DNA of 59,465 nucleotides from Cyclobacteriaceae bacterium (lineage in GTDB: Bacteria > Bacteroidota > Bacteroidia > Cytophagales > Cyclobacteriaceae): assembly GCA_026989535.1 (NCBI GenBank), contig JALSJD010000150.1, positions 1 to 59,465 of the forward strand, given 5' to 3'. Shown piece after piece: positions 44,225 to 53,080 of the stretch. Below the pieces are notes generated by a model. The model was not told the origin of the DNA. It made no database searches and was given only the letters and a program-made list of their open reading frames with translations. Each line of letters opens with the position of its first letter. The first letter of the stretch is position 1. The translations under genes were made by a program, and so were the position numbers.

Positions 44225-45082
44225 ATGAATATAGCAAACCGAATTAAACGATTTATAAATGCTAACAATCTCAGTTTGAGTGAGTTTGACAAAAGCATTG
44301 GCACTGCCAACGGGTATATTGGTAAACAAATAAAATCGAGAGGCTCTGTTGGAAGCCATATAATCGAGAAAATAATCTCCGCTTATCCAAACTTGAATGT
44401 TCATTGGTTAATGACAGGTAGTGGTGATATGTTTTACAAACTTAAGGACATTGAAAAAAGTGAGATTCCTAACCACGACAAGAAGGGCAAGTTAAACCCG
44501 CAAGATTTTACCTTAATAGACATGGGTAAAGAAACTGTTGAGTTGATTTTTAAAACATTTGAGTTATATGATACCTCGTTGCAGATGGGCAATGAAATTA
44601 ATTTGTTAGAGGAGGTTGATACAGGAGCAGGGAATAAGATTGCACAAAGTGATTTTACTTGTGTTAGGTACAAAGGCGATGGCATGTTACCTACTATAAG
44701 CAATGGTACTTATATGATAAGCAAAAAAATAGCTAAATCAGACTGGGTTATTTCGGAGGATACCTATATGTACATTGTGTCTTCTACACAAGGCGTGTTT
44801 ATTGGAAGGTTGGTAAACAGGTTTAACGAAGGCTATATTTTACTTTTAAAAAATAGTTTGGACAAAGAAAAGCATCCTGATGTTAGAATTAATGTTGCAG
44901 AAATAGAGTCGATGTGGAATGTAAAAGGATATATGCTTTCGCAAGATAAGGGCGTATATCAACCTGAAAGTTTATCAGATCCAGTATCTACTATTGAAGA
45001 AAAACTAAAAGACCTGCTTATAGAGGTTGAAAAGCTAAAAAGTGAACTACGTTCGACTGCTAAGTCTTTAAAAAAAGTATGA
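44225..45082 (+). CDS. C1/LexA-like repressor: HTH plus S24-type domain
   Basis: A 285-residue protein. The N-terminal HTH (residues about 1-65, FINANNLSLSEFDKSIG then NVHWLMTGSGDMFY) matches phage-type repressors of Bacteroidota. Residues about 130-235 resemble an S24 peptidase_S24-like fold (FTCVRYKGDGMLPTISNGTY), but in place of the usual catalytic Ser the motif reads GDGMLPT with Gly, so cleavage is doubtful. The C-terminus is a coiled coil (about 255-285). It is a single gene without phage neighbours, and an ISL3 relic begins just after its stop codon. Confidence 0.75.
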   Translation: MNIANRIKRFINANNLSLSEFDKSIGTANGYIGKQIKSRGSVGSHIIEKIISAYPNLNVHWLMTGSGDMFYKLKDIEKSEIPNHDKKGKLNPQDFTLIDMGKETVELIFKTFELYDTSLQMGNEINLLEEVDTGAGNKIAQSDFTCVRYKGDGMLPTISNGTYMISKKIAKSDWVISEDTYMYIVSSTQGVFIGRLVNRFNEGYILLLKNSLDKEKHPDVRINVAEIESMWNVKGYMLSQDKGVYQPESLSDPVSTIEEKLKDLLIEVEKLKSELRSTAKSLKKV

Positions 45083-45099
45083 AGTATCTTTTTGCCATG

Positions 45100-46160
45100 A
45101 AAAGGTACTACAATTGCATTCAAAATCCTCTGCATATGATTATCAAACATATCTGCCACTTTGATGATATGTCCAATCCCACATTTTTGAGCATTTCGTA
45201 TCCATTGATATAACAGTATAAAGGCTTCGGCTTGTGTTTGTTTAAAATGAATATCTCGGAAATTTTCTTTAATCCTCCAGGCTCTGGATGTTTTGTAATT
45301 AGCCAGATCTATAGCCTCAAACTTGAGCCGTTGTTTTTCAGTCAAATTCATCTGATCTTTTAACCAGATATACCTGGTATTTCTTAGTATTTCCTGTTCT
45401 TTAACCTCTTTTCTTCTTACTTTATCTACTGCCTCATTAAGGTATTTGACTAAATGAAATTTATCAAAACAAATATCACTACCTGGCAACATTTCCTTGA
45501 CAGCATAGATGTAAGCTTTACTCATATCCATCGATACGGTTTTTACGTTTGACCGCTGAAAAGGAGTAAGAGATTGGCTAATAAGGGTTTTTGTCGCTTC
45601 CTTGGTTCTGCCTTCTCCTACATTAATAATAATACCTGTTTCAGGATCACTCAATACAGTTACATAATTATGACCCTTTCTGAACGACTTTTCATCGATA
45701 CTAAGGGAAGTATAATTGACTGGAACTTTACGCAATAAACCTCTTTGAACACTTGAATGAATTACTCGATTAACTAAATGAAAACTTACCTGCAATAATT
45801 GACTCGTTTGGGTTTGATTCTTGGTGGCTTTTAGGGTGTCTATAATTTTTTTTCAAGCAAATAACTATGGCGTTGAGAGACTTCTGCCCAAGGAATATCA
45901 AGGCTGCGAATTTGCCCTTTTTTATCTTTTATCCTTGGCACTCGAGCCTCTATATAGGTCTTGTATTGCAAGGTATCTAAATGACGCCACTGCCGTGGCT
46001 TTCTATAGTCATAAATACGGCCCTTGCCCGTATAATTAGTGGCTGATTGATAGGTTATTTTTACTACAACTGTTTCTTGTTCATGACTAAAATTAATCGA
46101 TTCAACTTCCCAGTTCAAATCAAGGTGCAATAGGATTTTATAGTGTTCTTCTATCTTCAT
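45100..46160 (-). pseudogene. ISL3 transposase, frameshifted and 3'-truncated
   Basis: The N-terminal part (46160-45840, RQWRHLDTLQYKTYIEARVP) and the catalytic part (from about 45835, SLSIDEKSFRKGHNYVTVLSD, VSMDMSKAYIYAVKEMLPG, DKFHLVKYLNEAVDKVRRKE) are in different frames. A -1 shift at a run of eight A (minus strand, about 45846-45853) joins them through IIDTLKATKNQTQ. The DDE domain stops being recognisable after HMQRILNAI, before the expected catalytic Glu region. The N-terminal zinc-ribbon cysteines of typical ISL3 enzymes are absent. Slippage expression is possible, but the truncation makes activity unlikely. Confidence 0.82.
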
Positions 46161-46185
46161 CGCTTTTCAGACAAAGGTAATCATT

Positions 46186-46207
46186 CCACACAAATCCGAG
46201 TAGAACC
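46186..46207. repeat. Terminal inverted repeat of the ISL3 remnant
   Basis: Reads inward on the minus strand as GGTTCTACTCGGATTTGTGT plus GG. It is an exact match to 12291-12312 and resembles ISL3-family ends (GG start, TTTGTGTGG inner part). Confidence 0.8.
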
Positions 46208-46310
46208 TATTTAAGAACGTAAATTACTGAATAACAATAACTTAACCAATTATAATGCAGATATTATTCCTTTTATTTATCTTAGTAAAGTAGAATTAGA
46301 TGCAAGGCAG

Positions 46311-46481
46311 AATCGACAAGGAAGGCTGGTTGCCTTTTTGTCGATTTTAACGCAGCAGATATGTACTTTAATCTAACCCAAAGGGGCTTTCTCTGAGGAT
46401 CGTGCTCTTCGTTGTGCTTTCTAGTCAGGCAACCAGCCTGCCTTTAAAACCACGTCTCGACCACAAACCTCAGAGAAAGCC
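46311..46481. repeat. Noncoding block of interleaved inverted repeats
   Basis: A local hairpin (AATCGACAA at 46311-46319 with TTGTCGATT at 46338-46346) overlaps two longer pairings. AGGCTGGTTGCCT (46323-46335) is perfectly complementary to 46427-46439, and GGCTTTCTCTGAGG (46385-46398) is perfectly complementary to 46468-46481. The arms alternate A-B-A'-B', a pseudoknot topology. It fills the gap between the IS end and the TlpA gene (46208-46586), where no ORF is credible. Confidence 0.55.
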
Positions 46482-46586
46482 AGAGGGTACAAGCAATTAA
46501 TAGAGATGCCCTTTATTCTCAGAAGTGTCTCTGCTTCATATCCTCACGAACCAGCAAAAAAAATAATTTTAGCCGCAGTTCTTCAA

Positions 46587-47177
46587 CTACTTTGCAATTA
46601 ACCCATCCAACATTTTGGCAAAAGAGTTAGAATCGTAATTGGCCATGCCTACTTTTTTGTAAGCAACATAACCTTCTTTACTAATCACATACGTAGTTGG
46701 TATTCCTTTCGATTCATACACCTTAGGTATTTGGGTTTCATTAGGAAAGTAGATAGGCATATCAAAGCCTTTTTTTGCCACAAAATTTTTCGCTTTCGCA
46801 GGGTCTTTATCAAACGATATCATCGCAAAAACCACCTCTGAATTATCTTTGTAATTATCGTATAAACCCTGGATACTTGGCATTTCTGCAATACAAGGAG
46901 CACACCATGTTGCCCACATATTTATAAATATTACTTTTCCTTTTAAGGTCTTAAAATCTAACGTAGTGCCATCCATACCCGTTAAAGTAAAATCATACGC
47001 AGCCTTTTCTTTATCTATAATAGGGTCTGTATTTGGGTTAGCAATGCCCGTAGCCAATACTGCTCTTTGTGCAAAAGCAGCTACTTCGGTATGTAATCCT
47101 GTAAAGTATAAGGTGAGCAATATAATGGCAAAAATGCCCCATTCTTTTAGTTCTTTTTTTATTTTTGATTTAGCCAT
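46587..47177 (-). CDS. TlpA/ResA-like membrane-anchored thioredoxin
   Basis: A 196-residue protein with an N-terminal membrane anchor (GIFAIILLTLYFTGL, about 14-28) and a periplasmic thioredoxin domain. The redox motif is CAPC in NMWATWCAPCIAEMPS (about 90-105) and the cis-Pro region is SKGIPTTYVI. Such proteins reduce or oxidise disulfides in exported proteins, for example in cytochrome c maturation. It is divergent from tex, with separate promoters. Confidence 0.88.
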   Translation of the reverse strand: MAKSKIKKELKEWGIFAIILLTLYFTGLHTEVAAFAQRAVLATGIANPNTDPIIDKEKAAYDFTLTGMDGTTLDFKTLKGKVIFINMWATWCAPCIAEMPSIQGLYDNYKDNSEVVFAMISFDKDPAKAKNFVAKKGFDMPIYFPNETQIPKVYESKGIPTTYVISKEGYVAYKKVGMANYDSNSFAKMLDGLIAK

Positions 47178-47282
47178 AGCCGTAATTTTAAAAATACTAT
47201 CTACAAAAATAACGCCACTTCCCTTAAATAGTTCCCTAAAACTAAAAATTGTAGTTTTTTGGATAAATAAGGTCTCTATTCT

Positions 47283-47312
47283 TTTGGCTTTACTAATGGA
47301 ATCATAGATTTG
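47283..47312 (+). promoter_or_regulatory. Promoter for tex
   Basis: TTTG (47283-47286) and TAGATTTG (47305-47312), with an 18-bp spacer, match the Bacteroidota consensus. Transcription would start near 47318-47322, downstream of the in-frame ATG at 47310, which supports the start codon at 47331. Confidence 0.65.
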
Positions 47313-47330
47313 CCCTCCATTTTAAAATGT

Positions 47331-49577
47331 ATGAACGAAACCTACTATTCCCTTATTGCCACTGAAATATCAGTGCAAAAAACACAAGTACAATCAACGG
47401 TAGAACTCTTAGATGGCGGAGCAACTGTGCCTTTCATATCTAGGTATAGAAAGGAAGCCACTGGAAGTTTGGATGAGGTGCAAATTGCGGCCATTCGCGA
47501 TAGAATTGAACAACTTCGAGCGCTTGATAAGCGTAGAGCGGCTATCTTAAAATCAATTAAAGAGCAAGGTAAACTAACTGATAACCTGGAAGATTCTATT
47601 AATAAGGTACAAACAATGTTGGAGTTGGAAGATATTTATTTGCCCTATAAGCCTAAGCGAAAAACCAAGGCTACCATTGCCAAAGGCAGAGGGCTGGCAC
47701 CTTTAGCCACACGAATACTCGAACAAAATACAGGAGATGTAGAGGAGTGGGCCTTAGCGTATATAAGTGATGAAAAAGGAGTTGCTTCAGTAGAAGATGC
47801 TTTGCAAGGAGCTAGAGATATTATTGCGGAAACGGTGAATGAAGATGCGAATGTGCGGAAGAGTTTGAGAGGTTTATTCTTAAAAAAAGGGGTAATTGTT
47901 TCCAAAGTGTTTGCAGGCAAAGAAGAAGCTGCTGCCAAATATCGCGACTATTTCGAGTGGACAGAATCATTAGCTAAAGTGCCTTCGCACCGTTTATTAG
48001 CTATGCGCAGGGGCGAAGCGGAGGGTTTTTTAAGTTTAGATATTAAGCCAGAGGAAGAGGATGCCATCGAAATTATAAATAGAATCTATTTAAAAGGCAA
48101 CACACCAAGTAGTAACCAAGTGGCATTGGCCATTAAAGATGGGTATAAACGATTGCTTAAGCCTTCGATGGAAACCGAATCAAGAGTAAATTCAAAATTA
48201 GTAGCAGATGAAAAATCTATCCACGTATTTGCCGAAAACTTGCATCAATTACTGCTTTCGGCTCCTCTTGGCCAAAAGCCCGTACTGGCCATTGACCCGG
48301 GTTTTAGAACAGGCTGTAAAGTAGTGTGCCTAGATGCCCAAGGGCAATTGGTTGATAATAATACCATTTACCCCAATGCACCACAAAATCAACTAAGAGC
48401 AGCAGGCGAAATAATAAAAGCCTACTGCAAAAAGCATCGCATTGAGGCAATCGCCATTGGCAATGGAACGGCTAGTAGAGAAACAGAAACATTTGTTAAT
48501 AACTTAGGTTTGCCATCAAGCATTATGGTGGTAATGGTAAGCGAAAGTGGGGCAAGCATTTACTCCGCTTCGGAAGTAGCGCGTAAAGAATTTCCGGATA
48601 AAGATGTAACCGTTAGAGGATCGGTTTCTATTGGCCGAAGATTAATGGACCCGTTGGCCGAATTGGTGAAATTAGACCCCAAATCGATAGGGGTAGGGCA
48701 GTACCAACACGATGTAGATCAAACCTTGCTTAAAAAAGGATTGGATGATGTGGTGATGAGTTGTGTAAACTCGGTAGGAGTAGAATTAAATACCGCAAGT
48801 AGTGAACTGCTTTCGTTTGTATCGGGAGTAGGACCACAATTGGCTACTAATATTGTAGATTATAGAAATGAGCATGGCGCATTTACCTCCCGCAGTACGT
48901 TAAAAAAAGTAGCTCGGTTTGGCGATAAGGCGTATGAGCAAGCAGCAGGTTTTTTGCGGGTGCGGGAATCTAAAAACCCGTTAGATCGAAGTGCGGTACA
49001 TCCTGAGGCTTACCCAATTGTTAAAAAAATGGCAGCCGATACGGGTTGTACGGTGGAAGAACTGATGAATAATAGCTTGAAACTGCAATCGATAAAACTA
49101 GAAAATTATAAAACCGGAACCATTGGCTTACCCACTTTGCGAGATATTCTTTTAGAGTTGGATAAGCCCGGATTAGACCCGCGCCAAACTTTTGAAACTT
49201 TTTCGTTTGCCGAAGGGGTCGAAACGATGGAAGACCTTAAAACAGGTATGAGCTTACCCGGCATTATTACCAATATTACTAACTTTGGCGCATTTGTTGA
49301 TATAGGTGTGCATCAGGATGGATTGGTGCATATAAGCCACCTTGCCGATAAATTTGTGAGCAATCCAGCAGAGGTGGTTTCGGTACAACAAAAAGTGCAG
49401 GTAACCGTATTGGAAGTTGACCTAAGCAGAAAGAGAATAGCCCTTTCGATGAAAGCCAACCCTTTTACAAAGCAGGCCAACCCTGCAAAAAAGAAATCTC
49501 AAAAGAAAGAGGTTAAACAGGGTAAAGAGGATATGCAGCATAAATTAGCGATGCTAAAAGGTAAATTTGGAAAATAA
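47331..49577 (+). CDS. tex: Tex-family S1 RNA-binding transcription accessory protein
   Basis: A 748-residue cytoplasmic protein related to eukaryotic Spt6. The N-terminal Tex region includes VPFISRYRKEATGSLDEVQI, followed by a YqgF/RNase H-like domain (VLAIDPGFRTGCKV, about 320), helix-hairpin-helix segments (SFVSGVGPQLATNIVDYR, about 495) and a C-terminal S1 domain (about 640-710, NITNFGAFVDIGVHQDGLVH) with a lysine-rich tail. It acts in transcription and RNA metabolism. I start at MNETYYSLIA because the upstream promoter would not include an earlier ATG. Confidence 0.94.
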   Translation: MNETYYSLIATEISVQKTQVQSTVELLDGGATVPFISRYRKEATGSLDEVQIAAIRDRIEQLRALDKRRAAILKSIKEQGKLTDNLEDSINKVQTMLELEDIYLPYKPKRKTKATIAKGRGLAPLATRILEQNTGDVEEWALAYISDEKGVASVEDALQGARDIIAETVNEDANVRKSLRGLFLKKGVIVSKVFAGKEEAAAKYRDYFEWTESLAKVPSHRLLAMRRGEAEGFLSLDIKPEEEDAIEIINRIYLKGNTPSSNQVALAIKDGYKRLLKPSMETESRVNSKLVADEKSIHVFAENLHQLLLSAPLGQKPVLAIDPGFRTGCKVVCLDAQGQLVDNNTIYPNAPQNQLRAAGEIIKAYCKKHRIEAIAIGNGTASRETETFVNNLGLPSSIMVVMVSESGASIYSASEVARKEFPDKDVTVRGSVSIGRRLMDPLAELVKLDPKSIGVGQYQHDVDQTLLKKGLDDVVMSCVNSVGVELNTASSELLSFVSGVGPQLATNIVDYRNEHGAFTSRSTLKKVARFGDKAYEQAAGFLRVRESKNPLDRSAVHPEAYPIVKKMAADTGCTVEELMNNSLKLQSIKLENYKTGTIGLPTLRDILLELDKPGLDPRQTFETFSFAEGVETMEDLKTGMSLPGIITNITNFGAFVDIGVHQDGLVHISHLADKFVSNPAEVVSVQQKVQVTVLEVDLSRKRIALSMKANPFTKQANPAKKKSQKKEVKQGKEDMQHKLAMLKGKFGK

Positions 49578-49628
49578 TATTTAATATTTAATTTGTACTA
49601 AAAAAATAAACACTAATTTTACTGTACT

Positions 49629-51404
49629 ATGAGATTGGCACTACTACTTTTGATTTTACTTTCTTCAGGTTTTTATTCTAAAGCCCAAAAAATTAAGTAT
49701 AAAGATTTATATGTTTTACTTAGAGCTAACAATTACAAAGATGCTTCTGGGTTTCTTGTTAAATTTTTAGCCGAAAACCCTGAGCACCCCAATGCAAACT
49801 ATCAAATGGGGCTAATGCTGGAGCATAAACTAAATAACCTTGACCTGCTTAAAGAGCCAGGTGCAATAATTACCAAAGCAGACTCTGCTATTTTATACCT
49901 TAATAAAGCCTATGCATTAATTAATGAAAAGGAAGTTAAAAAGCATGATGACGATTATTACGAACTGTTTAAAAGAAGAAACCTGCGAACAGGGAAATTT
50001 GAAGTAATTTTAAGCGATGTTCAACTGGATATTGAGGATAGAAAAAACATACTTAAAGCAAAAAAAACAGGCATTGTTTCTATTAGCGGTGCTTTTAATA
50101 AAGCGAGTGGTTTTTATGAAAAAGCAATAATTAATTATCAGGAATTAAAGCAAAAATATAAAGACGAATTAAGCCTTTCTTTGGGTGCAGATGACTCTAC
50201 AATTTTGGTAATCAACACGATAAGCTTTCAGTACGACTCTGCATTGGTTTATTTTAAAAAATATGTAGAGCTTAAAAAATTATTTAAAACAAAAAACGAA
50301 ACAGTTATTATTATTAAGCCCATTGAAGACTTTTCTGAGAAAGCAGTTGCTTTACCTGATTTTTATGCTGAGAAAGTTGAGTTTTATAATTTTTCTGAAT
50401 GGGGAACAAACCAACTAGCGCATATTAAATTAAAAGCAGAATTTATGCTTAACCTCATTCAATTTGATGTGTCATTGGAATCAATATCGAAAAATATTTT
50501 AAAAGATTCTGTTGATTTAAGTAGTGAAGTAGTTGAAAAAAATGAAAATCCTTATTTTAAAGAACTTAAATTAATTGATTCAGAGTCATTGATTTACAAT
50601 TTGTTTCATTATAAAATTGCACAGCTAAATCTTAATTCTGCCCTTATGAATTGGTATATGAATTATGAAGATTCGATTGATGTTGGGGCACAACTGGACA
50701 TTATACTTAATTTGCAAAAAGCGCTGGAAGGAGTGCGTGCTATTCATCAATCGATGGAGACTTTTGAGAAAAACGTACAAGCCGTTCGCTACAATAAATT
50801 TATTGCAGAAAGGTATGGTACTCAGGAGAAGTTGATTAACTATATTAGAAACCAAGGTTCTGTAATTGATGAGCAGTTAGTATTAATTAATGCATTAGTA
50901 GTAAAATTAACTAAAAAGGATAGTTGGGGTTTTTATGGCGAAGATAGTATTGCACTTAGCATACTAGATAATGCTGATGCCGCTTATCGTACTTTATTTG
51001 TAGATAGCCTTGATAATAGACAAATGAGGGTTGTAGGGATGACAAAGCGCAATGCGGTAGATTTTTTATTTTTCGCAACGGCTTCCTCTTCAAGGTTAAT
51101 TGATAGCTTATACTTTTTAGAATCACCCTTTGCTTCTAGCCTAAATATGGAGAGCTTTTCGATTCAATCGGCAGAGACTATTTTAGAAGATTGTGTGTTT
51201 TTAATAGGAGATGTTGTGGAAAATCCAAGCACTATAGTTTTACTATACTATTCTCAAAAAACAGGCATTAATTGGCATACTACTGTTAAATTAAATGCAA
51301 ATATTACTCCCACTTTAAGGTATAATAAAGGACAAGTTGAAATACATCAGGGCGAAAGTGTAAAAAAGTTTATGCTTACCGATGGGGTAGAGGTAAAAGA
51401 GTAA
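49629..51404 (+). CDS. Exported TPR-like protein of unknown function
   Basis: A 591-residue protein with a signal peptide (MRLALLLLILLSSGFYSKAQ). The first 100 residues look like TPR or Sel1-like repeats (LVKFLAENPEHPNANYQMGL, SAILYLNKAYALI) and the middle part is helical. No catalytic motif is recognised. It resembles exported repeat proteins of gliding Bacteroidota only in general layout. A MITE-like element follows 10 bp after its stop codon. Confidence 0.6.
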   Translation: MRLALLLLILLSSGFYSKAQKIKYKDLYVLLRANNYKDASGFLVKFLAENPEHPNANYQMGLMLEHKLNNLDLLKEPGAIITKADSAILYLNKAYALINEKEVKKHDDDYYELFKRRNLRTGKFEVILSDVQLDIEDRKNILKAKKTGIVSISGAFNKASGFYEKAIINYQELKQKYKDELSLSLGADDSTILVINTISFQYDSALVYFKKYVELKKLFKTKNETVIIIKPIEDFSEKAVALPDFYAEKVEFYNFSEWGTNQLAHIKLKAEFMLNLIQFDVSLESISKNILKDSVDLSSEVVEKNENPYFKELKLIDSESLIYNLFHYKIAQLNLNSALMNWYMNYEDSIDVGAQLDIILNLQKALEGVRAIHQSMETFEKNVQAVRYNKFIAERYGTQEKLINYIRNQGSVIDEQLVLINALVVKLTKKDSWGFYGEDSIALSILDNADAAYRTLFVDSLDNRQMRVVGMTKRNAVDFLFFATASSSRLIDSLYFLESPFASSLNMESFSIQSAETILEDCVFLIGDVVENPSTIVLLYYSQKTGINWHTTVKLNANITPTLRYNKGQVEIHQGESVKKFMLTDGVEVKE

Positions 51405-51408
51405 TACC

Positions 51409-51582
51409 TATTTAGTGTCTGTAAGAAAACACCTCATAATTAAAAATGATTCTTATTGCAATCTTTCCATTTTTTTCTAATCGATTGATGCTTAGGCATC
51501 AACTCATAGAAAGAAAATGAAAATCTCATCAATAATAATTCATTTTATAAAAAAAGACCTGTTTTCTTACAGACACTATTTA
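51409..51582. mobile_element. 162-bp MITE-like element with TATTTA duplications
   Basis: GTGTCTGTAAGAAAACA (51415-51431) and its perfect inverted copy (51560-51576) bound a 162-bp element. TATTTA lies directly outside each end (51409-51414 and 51577-51582), a 6-bp target duplication. Inside are a TTGATGC/GCATCAA hairpin and a 29-codon minus-strand ORF whose end (MPKHQSIRKKWKDCNKNHF) looks like a transposase tail. It sits between two convergent genes, and the downstream TAG stop survives because the element ends in C, as did the original flank. Confidence 0.8.
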
Positions 51583-53069
51583 GTGTTCGGTTTACTTTGC
51601 TTTATAAGCATATCAATTACATTAGGTATATCCAGCACATCAATTTTTTTAAGTACTATCTTTTTGTCTTTATCCAAAATGTAAACGGTGGGGGTTGAGC
51701 GGATATCGTAAAAATACCTTACGTTCGTTTTGCTTTCTAAATCGGCTAGATTTATCCATCCAAGATCATTTTTAACAATAAAGTCTTTCCATTTTTTTTC
51801 GTCAGTATCAGTGCATATCGCTATTATTTCAACGCCCTTGGCAACCAAATCGGGGTATGATTCATACAGCAATGGCGTTTTGGTTTTGCAATGGCCGCAC
51901 TCTGGTGAGTAGAAATATAATACCGTAAATGCTGCTTCTATGCCCCGTAAGTTAATTTCATTGCCTAATGTGTCCCAGAGTATAAGCCGTGGTGCATCAT
52001 TACCTATAAAGTTAGGTTTTATCATAGCTACTCTATTTTTTAACTTGTCGAGCGTTTCTGGGGTCGTCCAATTATCTGCTTGCCCTGTTAAATAATATGT
52101 TTCGATAAGGTGCACAAACACCTTATCAAAATCAATCATGTTAGAGGATTCGTATTTATTTACCAAGGTGATAAGTAAGTAGCGAAAGGCTTCTTTATTT
52201 GTTGATGCTTTGGCAATTAATAAGTCCACTTCTTTTATTACTGAGTCGCTTTGTTGAATAACTATGTTATCCAAGTATTCTTTTATTTTGACATCTAGTA
52301 GTGGTGTTCTTAATAACCCTGGGTCGGCAATATCAATATCGTTCCAAAAGTTATTTTTATAGTATTTATACTTGTATAACTGCTTGTTTTCTATACTGTC
52401 GGGTACTTCGGGCATTTTAGGCGATTGCATTAAAGCGATAAGTTTTGCCAAAAAGGTGTCTGAGTATTCTGCTTTTAGTTGCGATTGGTAGTTTACAACT
52501 TGGGTGTTTAATTCCTTTAGCTGTAATTTAATCCCCTCTTTAGTTTCTTCATTATCAGCACTATCTAACTCTTGCATGAGTAATTTGTTTTTAGCTTTCA
52601 TCTGTTTAGTAAAGCGCTGCATTTTATAAAAGCCTTCGTTGGTTTTACTATTATTAAACTTCATGGAATTTGTAAACCCGATAGTTATCGGGTCAGGGGA
52701 GGTAGTTTCCAATGAAAAATCTTGTTCTCCAATTAAAAACTCGAAATAGGTGGTAGGGGTATAATAAAAGTAAATACCTTCAACAAGGGGTTTATTTCCA
52801 GTAAAAACAGCTTTTCCATTCACTACCTTGGCGGTGTCGTCTAAGTAGCGTTGCGTGGCAAAATGATGCCCTAGGTAAGCCACCGTATCGGTAGAGTTAT
52901 GTACTGTAGTTTCTATTTTATAGCCTTGGGAAAAAGAAATGGACGAGAGCGATAAAAGTAATAATGTTAATATCGTCATTCCTGCGCAGGCAGGAATCCT
53001 TCTCTTAGGTACTCCAAATTTACAGATTCCTGCCTGCGCAGGAATGACGTACAATCTAGTTTTATTCAT
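51576..53069 (-). CDS. DUF5106/thioredoxin-like exported protein, N-terminus altered by a repeat
   Basis: A 497-residue protein. The C-terminal 150 residues are a thioredoxin-like domain (YFYSPECGHCKTKTPLLYES, CxxC as CGHC; STPTVYILD near the cis-Pro). The middle region matches the DUF5106/DUF4369-type N-terminal domain common in Bacteroidota. Residues about 8-31 (VIPAQAGI ... RIPACAGM) are encoded by an inserted palindromic element and separate a basic n-region (MNKTR) from a hydrophobic core (ILTLLLLSLSSISFSQG). Translation could instead start at the ATG inside the element (52979). It begins 11 bp after the transporter stop. Confidence 0.8.
   Translation of the reverse strand: MNKTRLYVIPAQAGICKFGVPKRRIPACAGMTILTLLLLSLSSISFSQGYKIETTVHNSTDTVAYLGHHFATQRYLDDTAKVVNGKAVFTGNKPLVEGIYFYYTPTTYFEFLIGEQDFSLETTSPDPITIGFTNSMKFNNSKTNEGFYKMQRFTKQMKAKNKLLMQELDSADNEETKEGIKLQLKELNTQVVNYQSQLKAEYSDTFLAKLIALMQSPKMPEVPDSIENKQLYKYKYYKNNFWNDIDIADPGLLRTPLLDVKIKEYLDNIVIQQSDSVIKEVDLLIAKASTNKEAFRYLLITLVNKYESSNMIDFDKVFVHLIETYYLTGQADNWTTPETLDKLKNRVAMIKPNFIGNDAPRLILWDTLGNEINLRGIEAAFTVLYFYSPECGHCKTKTPLLYESYPDLVAKGVEIIAICTDTDEKKWKDFIVKNDLGWINLADLESKTNVRYFYDIRSTPTVYILDKDKKIVLKKIDVLDIPNVIDMLIKQSKPNTK
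52974..53049. repeat. 76-bp palindromic element inside a coding sequence
   Basis: Two perfectly complementary 25-bp arms (52974-52998 and 53025-53049, with core ATTCCTGCGCAGGCAGGAAT) flank a 26-bp spacer. Translated on the minus strand it gives the VIPAQAGI ... RIPACAGMT peptide, known as the translation of a widespread bacterial palindromic repeat. Its G+C content is much higher than the surrounding sequence. No target duplication was recognised. Confidence 0.85.
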
Positions 53070-53080
53070 TGTATTTCATA

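Larger units (their letters stand above)
45083..46207 (-). mobile_element. ISL3-family insertion sequence remnant
   Basis: The right end carries a 22-bp terminal repeat (46186-46207) identical to the orphan at 12291-12312. Inside lies a minus-strand transposase broken by a frameshift and lacking its 3' end. No opposite terminal repeat is visible near 45083-45110, so the left part was lost, close to the stop codon of the repressor gene. Confidence 0.8.

Noticed and set aside
44225-45082. Prophage
   Set aside because: A repressor-like gene and an IS relic only; no structural, lysis or integrase genes are nearby.
46311-46481. tmRNA, RNase P RNA, SRP RNA or 6S RNA
   Set aside because: None of the conserved sequence blocks of these RNAs could be found and the stem order does not fit.
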